Under the pieces are notes generated by a model that saw only the letters and a program-made list of their open reading frames with translations, had not been told where the DNA came from and did not search any database. Shown one piece after another: positions 7,969 through 16,375 of a DNA stretch of 64,000 nucleotides. The stretch covers positions 52,444-116,443 of the forward strand of contig NZ_KB907215.1 of assembly GCF_000381885.1 (NCBI RefSeq), written 5' to 3'. Position 1 is the first letter of the stretch. Each line of letters starts with the position of its first letter. A program made the position numbers and the translations under genes. Source of the DNA: Actinomadura atramentaria DSM 43919. GTDB taxonomy: Bacteria; Actinomycetota; Actinomycetes; Streptosporangiales; Streptosporangiaceae.

Positions 7969-10317
7969 ATGGGGCCGCTGCCGCACCTTCTGGCCAAGAG
8001 CGAACCGGCCGAAGAACTCACCGATCACCTGACCGGGGGCCTTTCCGCCGCGACGGCACTGTCGCAACGGGTGGGCGACATCGCGGTCCTCCGGCCGGTG
8101 TTCAGCGCGTCGTTCTGGACGGCGGTGAAGCTCGGAATCCTCTGCCACGACCTCGGCAAGGCCGCCGCCGGTTTCCAGGACATGATCTGGGGCCGCGCGA
8201 AATCGTGGGGCGAACGCCATGAAGTCGTCTCCCTCGGTTTCCTCGCGGCGCTCGTGCCGGACGCCGAACTCCGCGACTGGATCGCCGTCGCGGTCGCGAC
8301 CCACCACCGCCCACTTCACGGCGACGGCAAAGGCTCGCTCGCGCTGCTCCACCAGGAGGACCCGGCCGCCGAATTCGTCCGGCGGCTCGGTCCCGTCCCC
8401 ACCGACGACGTGCGGGCGCTCATTCGTTGGACGGCGGAAACGGCGGCCGCCGCCGGGCTTCCCGTCGCTTCGCCCGAACACACGCCGGACGTCCTCGCGG
8501 AGGCACATGAGCTACTGCACCATCTGCTTTCTTCCTGGCGAGACCCGCTGTACGACGACGAAAAGGGTCTCGGCGCGGTCATCCTCCAGGGAGCGGTGAC
8601 GCTGGCGGACCACCTGTCGTCCGCGCACGGTTCGCTACGGACCGTCCAACCGCTGGGTACGGGATTCCCGGCGCTCCTCGCCGCCGAATTCGAGGCGAAG
8701 GGACGGACGCTCCGCGAACACCAGACGGGCGCGGGAACGACGCACGGGCATCTGCTGCTGCGCGCGCCCACGGGAAGCGGGAAGACCGAGGCCGGATTGC
8801 TTTGGGCGTCCACCCAGGTCACCGACATCGCCGAAGCGGTCGGCGGAATCCCGCGTGTCTTCTACACGCTGCCGTATCTGGCTTCGATCAACGCGATGGC
8901 GGATCGGCTCGGGACGCTGCTCGGCGATCCGGAGCACGTCGGCGTCGCCCATTCACGAGCCGCGTCGTATCACCTCGCCCGCGCCATCGGCCCCGAGGAC
9001 GCGGAAGGCAACCACGCGGAGATCGCGACGAAGGCGGTGTCCCGCGCGAACGCGACGCGCCTTTTCCGGGAGACGGTCCGCGTCGGGACGCCCTACCAGT
9101 TGATGCGCGGCGCGCTCGCGGGCGCCGCCCATTCCAGCGTCCTGATCGACGCCGCGAACTCGGTGTTCGTCCTGGACGAACTGCACGCCTACGACCCGAC
9201 GCGACTCGGCTACATCCTCGCGACCGCGTCTTTGTGGGACCGGCTCGGCGGCCGGATCGCGGTCCTTTCCGCGACGCTCCCCGACGCGCTCGCGGAACAG
9301 TTCCGCGCAGCGCTGTCCGGGACGGTTCACGAACCTGAGACGCCGGATCTCGGCCTTCCGCGCCGTCACCGGCTGCGCACGCGTCCGCACCACCTGACCG
9401 ACGACGCGGCCATCGGTGAGATCGCATCAAGGCTGCGGGACGGCGAGGCCGTTCTCGTCGTCGCGAACAACGTCCGGGACGCTCAGACGCTCTTCGAGGA
9501 ACTGTCGCCGCTCGTGCCCGGAAACGAAGCCGTGCTGCTCCACGCGCGTTTCCGCCGCGACGACCGGAACCGCATCGAGGACCGCATCCGCGCCCGCCAC
9601 GGCGTCGGCCGGCCGCGGACCCGGGGACTAGTCGTCGCGACCCAGGTTGTCGAGGTTTCCCTGGACGTCGATTTCGACTGCCTCTACACCTCGGCGGCCC
9701 CGCTCGAAGCCCTCCTGCAACGTTTCGGCCGGGTCAACCGCGTCGCGGCCCTGCCCCCGGCGGACGTCGTCGTCCACGCCGCCGAATTCCGCACCCGGTC
9801 CCGTGGCCCGGAACTGTACGCGGACGGCGTTTACGAGCAGGACCCCGTCGAACTCGCATGGCAGATTCTGAACGCCCATGACGGGATCGAGGTGGACGAA
9901 ATCCGCGCCACCGAATGGCTGAACGACATCTACGCCAGCACGTGGGGTGAACGCTGGAAAGCGGACGTCGCCGCGGCACGCGAGGCGTTCACCGATGCGT
10001 TCCTCACATTCGACATGCCCTTCGACGGCCGCGAACACCTCACCGAACGCTTCGACGAAATGTTCGATGGTACGGAGGCGATCCTCCTCGACGACGTCGA
10101 CCGCTACCGCACGGCCCTCACCAGCGCGCCGGGCGCGGGCGGCCGACTGCTCGCCGAGAACTTCCTCATCCCGATGCCGCACTGGGCGCGCCCGCTGACG
10201 CGGCTGGACAAGGAACTGAAAGTTCGCGTCATGGACGGCGTCTACGACGCGCGTCTCGGCCTGACCGAGGTGCGCGGGCCGGACCGGGTCCTCTACCGGA
10301 AAGGGGAGATCATCTGA
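7969..10317 (+). CDS. cas3: CRISPR helicase-nuclease Cas3 (HD plus SF2 helicase)
   Basis: Cas3 unwinds and degrades target DNA after Cascade binding. The 782-residue chain has an N-terminal HD nuclease (H20; HDLGK at 60-64; a further histidine pair in ATHHRPLHGDGKG) fused to a superfamily 2 helicase: Walker A RAPTGSGKT (about 264-272), DELH box (about 403-406), and LLQRFGRVNR (about 581-590). All key HD and helicase residues are present, so it looks active. It starts at ATG 7969 right after the cas5 stop, and its own stop shares a base with the cas4 ATG (TGATG). Confidence 0.95.
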   Translation: MGPLPHLLAKSEPAEELTDHLTGGLSAATALSQRVGDIAVLRPVFSASFWTAVKLGILCHDLGKAAAGFQDMIWGRAKSWGERHEVVSLGFLAALVPDAELRDWIAVAVATHHRPLHGDGKGSLALLHQEDPAAEFVRRLGPVPTDDVRALIRWTAETAAAAGLPVASPEHTPDVLAEAHELLHHLLSSWRDPLYDDEKGLGAVILQGAVTLADHLSSAHGSLRTVQPLGTGFPALLAAEFEAKGRTLREHQTGAGTTHGHLLLRAPTGSGKTEAGLLWASTQVTDIAEAVGGIPRVFYTLPYLASINAMADRLGTLLGDPEHVGVAHSRAASYHLARAIGPEDAEGNHAEIATKAVSRANATRLFRETVRVGTPYQLMRGALAGAAHSSVLIDAANSVFVLDELHAYDPTRLGYILATASLWDRLGGRIAVLSATLPDALAEQFRAALSGTVHEPETPDLGLPRRHRLRTRPHHLTDDAAIGEIASRLRDGEAVLVVANNVRDAQTLFEELSPLVPGNEAVLLHARFRRDDRNRIEDRIRARHGVGRPRTRGLVVATQVVEVSLDVDFDCLYTSAAPLEALLQRFGRVNRVAALPPADVVVHAAEFRTRSRGPELYADGVYEQDPVELAWQILNAHDGIEVDEIRATEWLNDIYASTWGERWKADVAAAREAFTDAFLTFDMPFDGREHLTERFDEMFDGTEAILLDDVDRYRTALTSAPGAGGRLLAENFLIPMPHWARPLTRLDKELKVRVMDGVYDARLGLTEVRGPDRVLYRKGEII

Positions 10318-10811
10318 TGCGCGCGGCGGACATCGGCGGCGTCCACATCAAGTACCTGCACCATTGCGAACGCCAACTCTGGCTGTTCGCCCGGGGATTC
10401 CGCCCCGAGTTCCTGAGCGCCGCCGTCCAACTGGGCGAGGCGGTCCACGAGACGTCGTACCGGCGTGATTCCCCGGTGGACCTGGGCGCGGCACAGCTCG
10501 ACCATCTCGACGGCGCGCACTGGGTTCACGAAGTCAAGTCGTCGAACCGGCCGAGCGACGCGGACCGGGCGCAGGTCGTCCACTACTGCTTCCGACTACA
10601 CGAGATCGGCGTCCCGGCCGCGGGCGGAATCCTCAAATACCCGAAGACCCGGCGCACCGAGAAAGTCGTCTACGGTCCGGCCGAGCAAGAACAGGCCGTG
10701 GCCGACATCGACCGCGCGTTGGCCGTCGCGCACCAATCCCGACCGCCGTCCCGCCGGGCGCGTTCCGCCTGCCGGGGATGCGGCTATTTCGACTACTGCT
10801 GGAGCGAATGA
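10317..10811 (+). CDS. cas4: CRISPR adaptation exonuclease Cas4
   Basis: Cas4 trims and orients prespacers with PAM selection. The 164-residue protein has the four cysteines expected for a [4Fe-4S] cluster: C17 (HHCER) and C152, C155, C161 (CRGCGYFDYCW). The RecB-type nuclease motif EVKSSNRP is near residue 73. Length is typical. It lies between cas3 and cas1 with overlaps at both ends. Confidence 0.92.
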   Translation: MRAADIGGVHIKYLHHCERQLWLFARGFRPEFLSAAVQLGEAVHETSYRRDSPVDLGAAQLDHLDGAHWVHEVKSSNRPSDADRAQVVHYCFRLHEIGVPAAGGILKYPKTRRTEKVVYGPAEQEQAVADIDRALAVAHQSRPPSRRARSACRGCGYFDYCWSE

Positions 10812-11791
10812 TGCCGACCGCGTCCCGCACCTACTGGCTGACCGGCGCGTGCCGTATCCGGCGCAAGGACCAGTCGCTTCTGATCGAACGGGAATCGGGC
10901 GGGAAAGTCCACGTCCCCGTCACCGACGTCCGCGACATCGTGGCGTGCTCGCCGGTCGAGGTGAACACCGCCGTCACGTCCCTGTTGAACCGGCACCGCA
11001 TCAACATTCACCTGCTCGGCCATTACGGCGACTACGCGGGTTCGCTGCTGACGTCCGACGTGAGCACGTCCGGTGAAACGGTCCTCGCGCAGGCGCGCGT
11101 CGCGATGGACGCCGACGCCTCGCTGGGAATCGCCCGCGACATCGTCGTCGCGACGGCCCACAACGTCCGCCGTGTCCTCGACCGGGAACTGCTCGCCGCA
11201 CCCTACGAAACGCTCAAGAAGAACGCGGCTACCGCGACGACGACCCAGGAGCTGATGAACGTGGAGGGCAACTTCCGCCGTTCCGCCTGGGCCGTCCTCG
11301 ACACGAAACTGCCGGACTGGCTCCAACTGAACGGCCGTTCCCGCCGCCCGCCGAAGAACGCCGGGAACGCCTTCATCTCCTACGCGAACGGCATGACCTA
11401 CACGCGCGTCCTGACGGCCCTCCGGCTGACGCCCCTCCACACCGGAATCGGCTTCCTGCACAGCACGATGGAACGCCACCGGCACACCCTGGTCCTCGAC
11501 CTGTACGAGACGTTCCGCCCGCTGTTCGCCGAACGGCTCCTGCTGCGCCTCGCCAACCGGGGCCAGCTGAAACCAGAACACTTCGACGCGGACGTCAACC
11601 AGGCCATGCTCAGCGAAAAGGGCCGGGCTTTGGTCGTGCAGACCATCCGCGACGAACTCGAGACGACGATCCAGCACCGCGCCCTGAAACGAAAGGTCGC
11701 CTACGAGGAACTGCTGTACCTCGAAGCGCTGCGCCTCACCCGCCACGTCCTCGAAGGCGAGCCGTACAAGCCGTTCCGGATCTGGTGGTGA
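10808..11791 (+). CDS. cas1: CRISPR integrase Cas1 (type I-B)
   Basis: Cas1 with Cas2 inserts spacers at the leader end of arrays. The chosen start, ATG 10808, overlaps the cas4 stop, giving 327 residues. Metal-binding residues are visible in LMNVEGNFRR (E about 152), GIGFLHSTMERHR (H about 218) and LVLDLYETFRPLF (D/E about 230-234). The N-terminal strand domain begins ASRTYWLTGACRIRRKDQSL. This is the only cas1 in the window, so it is the likely source of new spacers for every array of this repeat family. Confidence 0.95.
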   Translation: MMPTASRTYWLTGACRIRRKDQSLLIERESGGKVHVPVTDVRDIVACSPVEVNTAVTSLLNRHRINIHLLGHYGDYAGSLLTSDVSTSGETVLAQARVAMDADASLGIARDIVVATAHNVRRVLDRELLAAPYETLKKNAATATTTQELMNVEGNFRRSAWAVLDTKLPDWLQLNGRSRRPPKNAGNAFISYANGMTYTRVLTALRLTPLHTGIGFLHSTMERHRHTLVLDLYETFRPLFAERLLLRLANRGQLKPEHFDADVNQAMLSEKGRALVVQTIRDELETTIQHRALKRKVAYEELLYLEALRLTRHVLEGEPYKPFRIWW

Positions 11792-11795
11792 CCCG

Positions 11796-12059
11796 GTGTA
11801 CGTGGTCGTCGTCTACGACACAGCGGCGGAACGCAACCCGAAAATCCTCCGCACCTGCCGCCAATACCTGCACCACGTGCAACGAAGCGTCTTCGAGGGC
11901 GCCCTCAGCCCGGCCCAACTCAAACGCTTCCAGGCAGCCGTGAAAACCGCCATCGACAGCAGCTACGACAGCGTCCTCGTCTACACCTACCCACCGGGCA
12001 CGACCCCCGCCCGAGAATCTTGGGGCACAGACCAAGCGGCCCCGTCGAACATCCTCTGA
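11796..12059 (+). CDS. cas2: CRISPR adaptation protein Cas2
   Basis: This 87-residue protein begins at GTG 11796 with MYVVVVYDTAAERNPKIL, the first β-strand and catalytic-position aspartate of Cas2. RQYLHHVQRSVFEGALSP follows, which is the typical second motif. It dimerises between Cas1 dimers during integration. It is the last gene of the operon, four bases after cas1, and the first CRISPR leader starts directly after its stop. Confidence 0.93.
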   Translation: MYVVVVYDTAAERNPKILRTCRQYLHHVQRSVFEGALSPAQLKRFQAAVKTAIDSSYDSVLVYTYPPGTTPARESWGTDQAAPSNIL

Positions 12060-12207
12060 CCGACCATCACCCAACGCAACCGAACAACCACCCGACAACC
12101 CGCTTTGCAGCAAACCCCCCGGGCTTTCCGCACAACCGGAGGTCCACTGCAATCCGCCCCACCAGCCACCAACTCACGCACCCCCCGACCTGCGACTTTA
12201 CCTTCGG
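12060..12207 (+). promoter_or_regulatory. CRISPR leader 1 with conserved palindrome
   Basis: The leader lies between cas2 and the first array. It carries an imperfect palindrome at 12104-12152 (CTTTGCAGCAAAC ... ACCGGAGGTCCACTGCAA) and, upstream, a CGCAACCGAACAACCAC segment. Both recur before four other arrays. The end ACTTTACCTTCGG, next to the first repeat, has drifted from the CTTTACCCTGGG seen in the other rightward leaders. Confidence 0.75.
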
Positions 12208-12302
12208 GTCCTCATCCACCCTGAGAGGGTTCGCAACGGTTCCTGTTCACCGCGGTCCGCGCGCCGGCGGCGGTCCTCATCCACCCTGAGAGGGTTCGCA
12301 AC
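12208..12302 (+). CRISPR. CRISPR array 1 (two repeats, one spacer, plus a decayed third)
   Basis: Repeats lie at 12208-12237 and 12273-12302 (30 nt, start GTCCTCATCCACCC, variant centre CTGAGAGGG instead of CTGCGAGGG) with one 35-nt spacer at 12238-12272. About 39 nt further on, TCCTCATCCA is joined directly to GTTCGCGAG (about 12342-12360), which looks like a third repeat with a 10-nt internal deletion. The array lies next to cas1-cas2 yet is very short. Confidence 0.9.
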
Positions 12303-12821
12303 AGTTCACCCGACCCGGCCGGCATGTAGTTGCGGAAGCCTTCCTCATCCAGTTCGCGAGGGGCCCCGGGCGCGCCCCGCAGCATCCCTGGTCGGCCACC
12401 CCGCGCCCTCCGCCGAGTTGAGTACTTGTACTCATGCGCCCCAAAACCGGACAAGTAGATCATGACCACATGAGGGCGTCATCGCAGGACATCGGGCGTC
12501 GCAGCGTCAGCGCCGTTACCCCCGAGTTCTCGTCGGTCGACAACGGGCTGCCGCCACCCGCACGACCGACCGACGATCCCCGCTCGGTCGCCTCCCGCCA
12601 CGGGGGCCTGGAGGCGGCCGCAGCCCACGAAACCCGGACGACGTAAACCCGCCGCGGCCACATCCCAGAACAAGCAACGCAACCCCGGAAACCAGCCCCG
12701 CTCCCGACTCCCCCGCCGCCTACGAATGCGACCGCCCGCCATGACCGACCGCCCATCTCGCTTTCGCCTCGAAGACGGCCGAACCCTTGAGGAATCGGGC
12801 GCTGACCAACATCATGACAAA
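12303..12821. other. Intergenic region with a small palindrome
   Basis: No convincing gene is seen in this stretch. It begins with the decayed CRISPR repeat (about 12342-12360). A clean inverted repeat GAGTAC-TT-GTACTC occupies 12420-12433 and could be an operator, but no regulator start lies beside it. Short open frames here have poor codon character and no ribosome sites. Confidence 0.5.
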
Positions 12822-13763
12822 ATGTCCGAACCCGTGATCGACCCCGAGGTCCCCGAGCGGCGGCAACGTCTCCTGCTCGCGGCGCCCGACGCGCTGTTTC
12901 CGCCGGGCAAGGCCCCGCGCCGCCCTTTGCTCGGCGGCCGGACGTTCGAGGACGGGGGCGTGAGCCTGTTGCACGCCCCCGTCTGGGTCGTCCTGCCGGC
13001 GCTGGCGGGCTGGTTCCACGGGTTGCGCGGCCGGATCGCCGGGGCCGTCGCGCAGGTCGCCGTGGTGGTGTTCATCATGCTCGTCTCGCCTGTCGTGTGG
13101 TTCTGGACGGGCGCGGCCGCGACGATGATCGCCTTCCTCGTACTGTTCGCGCTCTGCGGCGAGGGGCCGGTAGCGCGGGCGGCGCGCGAGCTGCACGGCC
13201 GGTACGTCCGCCCCGACGATCTCGGCGGAGCGGAGGCCGCGCTCGTCCGGCGGGCGCAGACGGCCGTCGCGACCGTCCTCGGGTCGGCGGTCCAGCGGCA
13301 GCGGCTCTTGGACGACGTCCGAAACACCGTCACGCTGCCCGCGCAGACCTGGGACATCGCACAGACGCTCGCCAAAGCCGACGAACTGCGCAAAGAGCAC
13401 GCCGCAACCCCGCTGGAGCGCCGGGACGCGGCCATCACCCAGATCCTGGCCGCCCAGTCCGAGGCGCTGTCGCTCGCGGCGGCGTCCGTGACGCGGCGCG
13501 TCGAGGCGCTGGAGGACTACGCCGCCCGCGTCCGCGACGCCGACGACGCGCTGCACCGGTGGACGACGGCGCAGCGCCTGTCCGAGCGCGGCGACGCCTA
13601 CCAGGACCTGCTCGCCCGCACCGTCCGCGACGAGATCGCCGTGGACCACCTGCGCGAGCTGACGGAAGAGGCCGCCCGCGTCGAGCGCGCCCTGCGCAGC
13701 AGCGTCAGCCGGGCGCGCGCGGCGGGCCTCGTCCTGGCCCCGGACCTGGCGGCGGCGAGCTGA
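12822..13763 (+). CDS. Hypothetical membrane protein with coiled C-terminus
   Basis: No family is recognised. The start at ATG 12822 gives 313 residues but has no clear ribosome site. Residues about 48-100 contain two adjacent membrane helices (APVWVVLPALAGW; VAVVVFIMLVSPVVWFW; TMIAFLVLFAL). The remaining 200 residues are charged and alanine-rich, likely helical or coiled coil, facing the cytoplasm. It is coupled to the next gene by TGATG overlap, so the two probably act together. It is flanked by two CRISPR arrays; any link with them is unknown. Confidence 0.7.
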   Translation: MSEPVIDPEVPERRQRLLLAAPDALFPPGKAPRRPLLGGRTFEDGGVSLLHAPVWVVLPALAGWFHGLRGRIAGAVAQVAVVVFIMLVSPVVWFWTGAAATMIAFLVLFALCGEGPVARAARELHGRYVRPDDLGGAEAALVRRAQTAVATVLGSAVQRQRLLDDVRNTVTLPAQTWDIAQTLAKADELRKEHAATPLERRDAAITQILAAQSEALSLAAASVTRRVEALEDYAARVRDADDALHRWTTAQRLSERGDAYQDLLARTVRDEIAVDHLRELTEEAARVERALRSSVSRARAAGLVLAPDLAAAS

Positions 13764-14758
13764 TGGCGCTCTCGCGGCAGGGTCGGCGGCTGCTCGGCGG
13801 CGCGCCCGCCTGGATGCGCGGTATCGGCGGGTTCGTCCTGGTGTTTTTCACGGTCTGCGGCGCGGCACTTGTGGCCCACGGCGGCGACACGACGTCCGTC
13901 GCGTACGAGATCAGCGGCACCGGAACCGCCGACGTCGAACTGACGATGCCGGGCGGCCGCCGCGTCCACCTGGAGAAGACGGCGCTCCCGCTGCGCCGCG
14001 ACCTCTTCATGCACGGCGGCGAGCGCGCGGCCGTCACCGTCACCGGCACCGGCGGCGTACTCGTCGGCTGCACCCTGTGGATCGACGACCGGATGGTCGC
14101 CGCGCGCACCGACCACACCGCGATCTGCGGCGGAACGATCGGTTCGCCCGAGACGTACCAGCCGCCGCCCCCACCGCGCGGCAGCAGCCCGGCCGTCCTC
14201 GGCTCCCGGCTCGAACTCCAACGCTACACGGGCGACCGCTCGCCCACGGCCGGCCGCGTCACCGACCGCGCGGCCGGGATCTCGTACGCCCGCCTGACCG
14301 GCGGCTGGGGCCCGCCCTCGACGAGCCAGGACAACCGGTTCATGGGCGTCCCGCTCACCAGCCACCAGGAGTCGCGCGAGGAACGCGGCTGGTTCGCGAG
14401 CCTCGGCTCCGGCCTGCTCAACCCGGAACTCCTCGACCGCTACACGGGCGACTCCCGCCTGTTCAACGCGGCCTTGGCCCAACTGGACGCGCTGACGATG
14501 CTCGCCCCGCCCGACGGCTACTACGAGGACGTGGCGTCCCAACCCCTGACGGTCGACGGCCGCCAAGCCTGGCTCATCACCCGCCACGTCACCATCGGCC
14601 CCAAAGCCCGGACGTCCATCACCGGCGAAATCAACACCCTCGTCCTCATAGACACAGGCGACCGCCGCCCGGCATTCCTCTACATCACGATGCCGAGCCC
14701 GGCCCAGGACCACCTACCGGACGTGAACCACCTGATCTCCTCCCTCCGCGTCCTATGA
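13763..14758 (+). CDS. Hypothetical single-pass membrane protein, extracytoplasmic domain
   Basis: The 331-residue protein starts at ATG 13763, overlapping the previous stop. One N-terminal membrane helix (GGFVLVFFTVCGAALVA, about 23-39) is followed by an exported domain. The first part (YEISGTGTADVELTMPGG) resembles the MmpS-like small β-domain found in actinobacterial membrane proteins; this likeness is tentative. A proline-rich linker (YQPPPPPRGSSP) precedes a C-terminal domain of about 190 residues without a recognised family. With its upstream partner it forms a two-gene operon between arrays 1 and 2. Confidence 0.7.
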   Translation: MALSRQGRRLLGGAPAWMRGIGGFVLVFFTVCGAALVAHGGDTTSVAYEISGTGTADVELTMPGGRRVHLEKTALPLRRDLFMHGGERAAVTVTGTGGVLVGCTLWIDDRMVAARTDHTAICGGTIGSPETYQPPPPPRGSSPAVLGSRLELQRYTGDRSPTAGRVTDRAAGISYARLTGGWGPPSTSQDNRFMGVPLTSHQESREERGWFASLGSGLLNPELLDRYTGDSRLFNAALAQLDALTMLAPPDGYYEDVASQPLTVDGRQAWLITRHVTIGPKARTSITGEINTLVLIDTGDRRPAFLYITMPSPAQDHLPDVNHLISSLRVL

Positions 14759-14927
14759 CGGACGAGAATGGAGCCCACCCGAACACTCACCGACCGCAAC
14801 CGAATCATCACCCCACAGGGCGTTTTGCAGCGAACCTCCCAGGGTTTCTGCACAACCGGAGGTCCATTGCAGAACTCCCGTCCACAGCCCGCCCCGACCC
14901 CACCGAGACCTGCGCCTTTACCCTGGG
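14759..14927 (+). promoter_or_regulatory. CRISPR leader 2 with conserved palindrome
   Basis: This leader carries the same blocks as leader 1: GACCGCAACCGAATCATCAC, then the palindrome at 14823-14873 (TTTTGCAGCGAACCTCCC ... CCGGAGGTCCATTGCAG), then CTTTACCCTGGG touching the first repeat. It starts right after a hypothetical gene rather than a cas gene. Confidence 0.8.
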
Positions 14928-15415
14928 GTCCTCATCCACCCTGCGAGGGTTCGCAACGACTCCTGCACGGTGCCGTGGACGGTCCAACCGTTGAGTCCTC
15001 ATCCACCCTGCGAGGGTTCGCAACCGGCTGTTGAGGCGCCGCTGACGTCGGCGATGTCCCGTCCTCATCCACCCTGCGAGGGCTCGCAACGTGTGCGCCC
15101 GGTCCATCAGGCCGGACGCGGTGGTCCTCATCCACCCTGCGAGGGTTCGCAACACGTCCTACGAACCGCTCGCGTTGACGCGCGGCACGCGTTTTCATCC
15201 ACCCTGCGAGGGTTCGCAACAGGATGTCGCGGCGGCGCTGACGTCGGCGATGTCCCGTCCTCATCCACCCTGCGAGGGCTCGCAACGTGTGCGCCCGGTC
15301 CATCAGGCCGGACGCGGTGGTCCTCATCCACCCTGCGAGGGTTCGCAACGCGGCCACGCGCGCGTGCATCGCGCGCATGGTCTTGGTCCTCATCCACCCT
15401 GTGAGGGTTCGCGAC
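14928..15415 (+). CRISPR. CRISPR array 2 (eight repeats, seven spacers)
   Basis: Repeats (30 nt) start at 14928, 14995, 15061, 15124, 15191, 15257, 15320 and 15386; spacers are 33-37 nt. The consensus begins GTCCTCATCCACCC and ends GAGGGTTCGCAAC with a CCCT-GCG-AGGG hairpin. The last repeat (15386-15415) is decayed (GTGAGGG, GCGAC), as expected at the leader-distal end. Repeats 3 and 6 share the variant GGGCTCGCAAC. The spacers after them (15091-15123 and 15287-15319) are identical, and the spacers before them (15025-15060 and 15221-15256) match at 31 of 36 positions. Confidence 0.98.
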
Positions 15416-15420
15416 GCGGA

Positions 15421-15457
15421 CCGGGCACCCGCCCCGCGTGCGGGGGCGGGTGCCCGG
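15421..15457. terminator. Perfect 15-bp hairpin after array 2
   Basis: CCGGGCACCCGCCCC (15421-15435) pairs perfectly with 15443-15457 across a 7-nt loop. It lies between the end of the array and the convergent gene that ends at 15540, so it can stop transcription from both sides. Confidence 0.7.
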
Positions 15458-15539
15458 TTGGGGCTCGGCTGACTCGGCGCTCCGGGTGGTGGCGCGCGGT
15501 CGGGTCCGTTCTTCCGTTCCAGGGCGGGAGCCGTCGCCG

Positions 15540-15833
15540 TTACGCCGCCCGCCCGCGCACCAGCATGTCCCACCATTCGGCGGCGAGCACGCGGCGGACC
15601 GCCGGGGTCTCCCATCGGGCGCGCCGCCTGCTGTGGATCTCGGTCCGGCGGATCAGGTACGCGCCGCCCCGCGACCCGTACTCCCACCAGACGTCCGCGC
15701 AGCGCTCACAGCTCCCGGCAAAGACCCGCAACCGCTCCGGGGCCGGGACCGGATGCCACCGCAGCACGCCCGCGCCGGTCCGAAGCGGCGACAGATGCAG
15801 CGCGCCGACGCACAGCGGCTCAGCGATCGTCAC
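15540..15833 (-). CDS. Hypothetical 97-residue protein with CxxC and Trp pair
   Basis: The likely start is GTG 15833, overlapping the 3' end of the BldC-like gene (its stop is at 15820). The protein begins VTIAEPLCVGALHLSPL and has CERCADVWWEYG near residues 49-60 with a possible metal-binding pair. No family is recognised. It is the last gene of cassette 1 and has no counterpart in the other two copies of the cassette. Confidence 0.55.
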   Translation of the reverse strand: MTIAEPLCVGALHLSPLRTGAGVLRWHPVPAPERLRVFAGSCERCADVWWEYGSRGGAYLIRRTEIHSRRRARWETPAVRRVLAAEWWDMLVRGRAA

Positions 15834-16020
15834 CGAGGGCGCCCAGCAGCCGCCGAACCTCCACGGCCGGATAACGGAGCACCCGCCCGCCCGGCAACTC
15901 CACCACGGGAATCTGCCCGGTACGCGCCCACCGCACGACCGTCTGCGGCGACACACGAAACAACCGCGCGACCTCCCCAGTCGTCAGCAGCTCGGGAACA
16001 TTGCTGAGATCAGGGCGCAT
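15820..16020 (-). CDS. BldC-like small HTH protein (cassette 1)
   Basis: A 66-residue MerR/excisionase-type winged helix. LLTTGEVARLFRVSPQTVVR (about 11-30) is the helix-turn-helix and ELPGGRVLRYPAVEVRRLL the wing and final helix, the typical arrangement of BldC, a DNA-binding developmental regulator that polymerises on direct repeats. ATG 16020 gives MRPDLSNVPE; an in-frame ATG at 16035 is less likely. It overlaps its neighbours on both sides. A close paralogue lies at 21845-22048. Confidence 0.8.
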   Translation of the reverse strand: MRPDLSNVPELLTTGEVARLFRVSPQTVVRWARTGQIPVVELPGGRVLRYPAVEVRRLLGALGDDR

Positions 16021-16375
16021 CGTGCCTCGCCGCAATCGGAGCCCGCCCGGTCAACGTCCGCCACCACACGGCCGCCTCAGCGTGACCGTCCGGCTCCGCC
16101 TCGCACACCATCAGCCCACCCGGCGTGACCCGGACCAGCCACAGCAACGCCAGCCCGTCCCGCGCACCACACAGGAACCAGCGATGGTGCCGGGCCGCCG
16201 GACAGGTGAGCCCGCGCACGAAGTCGGCGCGGGCGTCATCGTCAGCGGGCCGCCAGACGATCCCGTCCACGCGACCCGCGACATGCGGCACGGCCGGACG
16301 GCACGCGGTCCGCGCACCGAGGTACGCGGCGGCGGCCCGCACCGTCATCGGCGTCGGGATCAGCGACCCGGTCAC
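16010..16375 (-). CDS. Cassette protein B, copy 1 (hypothetical)
   Basis: The 121-residue protein starts at GTG 16375, overlapping the stop of the upstream gene (16372). The same GTG and the N-terminal pattern V-x3-L-(I/L)-P-x-PM recur in all three copies (also 22035-22400 and 19198-19548), which supports the start. Visible features are AAAYLGARTACRP, a histidine pair in PAARHHRWFLCG, and WWRTLTGRAPIA near the C-terminus. The function is unknown. It always follows protein A. Confidence 0.7.
   Translation of the reverse strand: MTGSLIPTPMTVRAAAAYLGARTACRPAVPHVAGRVDGIVWRPADDDARADFVRGLTCPAARHHRWFLCGARDGLALLWLVRVTPGGLMVCEAEPDGHAEAAVWWRTLTGRAPIAARHDAP

Noticed and set aside
12418..12646. Possible small gene at about 12434 with a palindrome before it
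   Set aside because: No ribosome site, odd composition and no recognisable protein; only the palindrome was kept.
14928..15415. Type III arrays distinct from type I arrays
   Set aside because: All eight loci share one repeat family, so no array can be assigned to the type III module alone.
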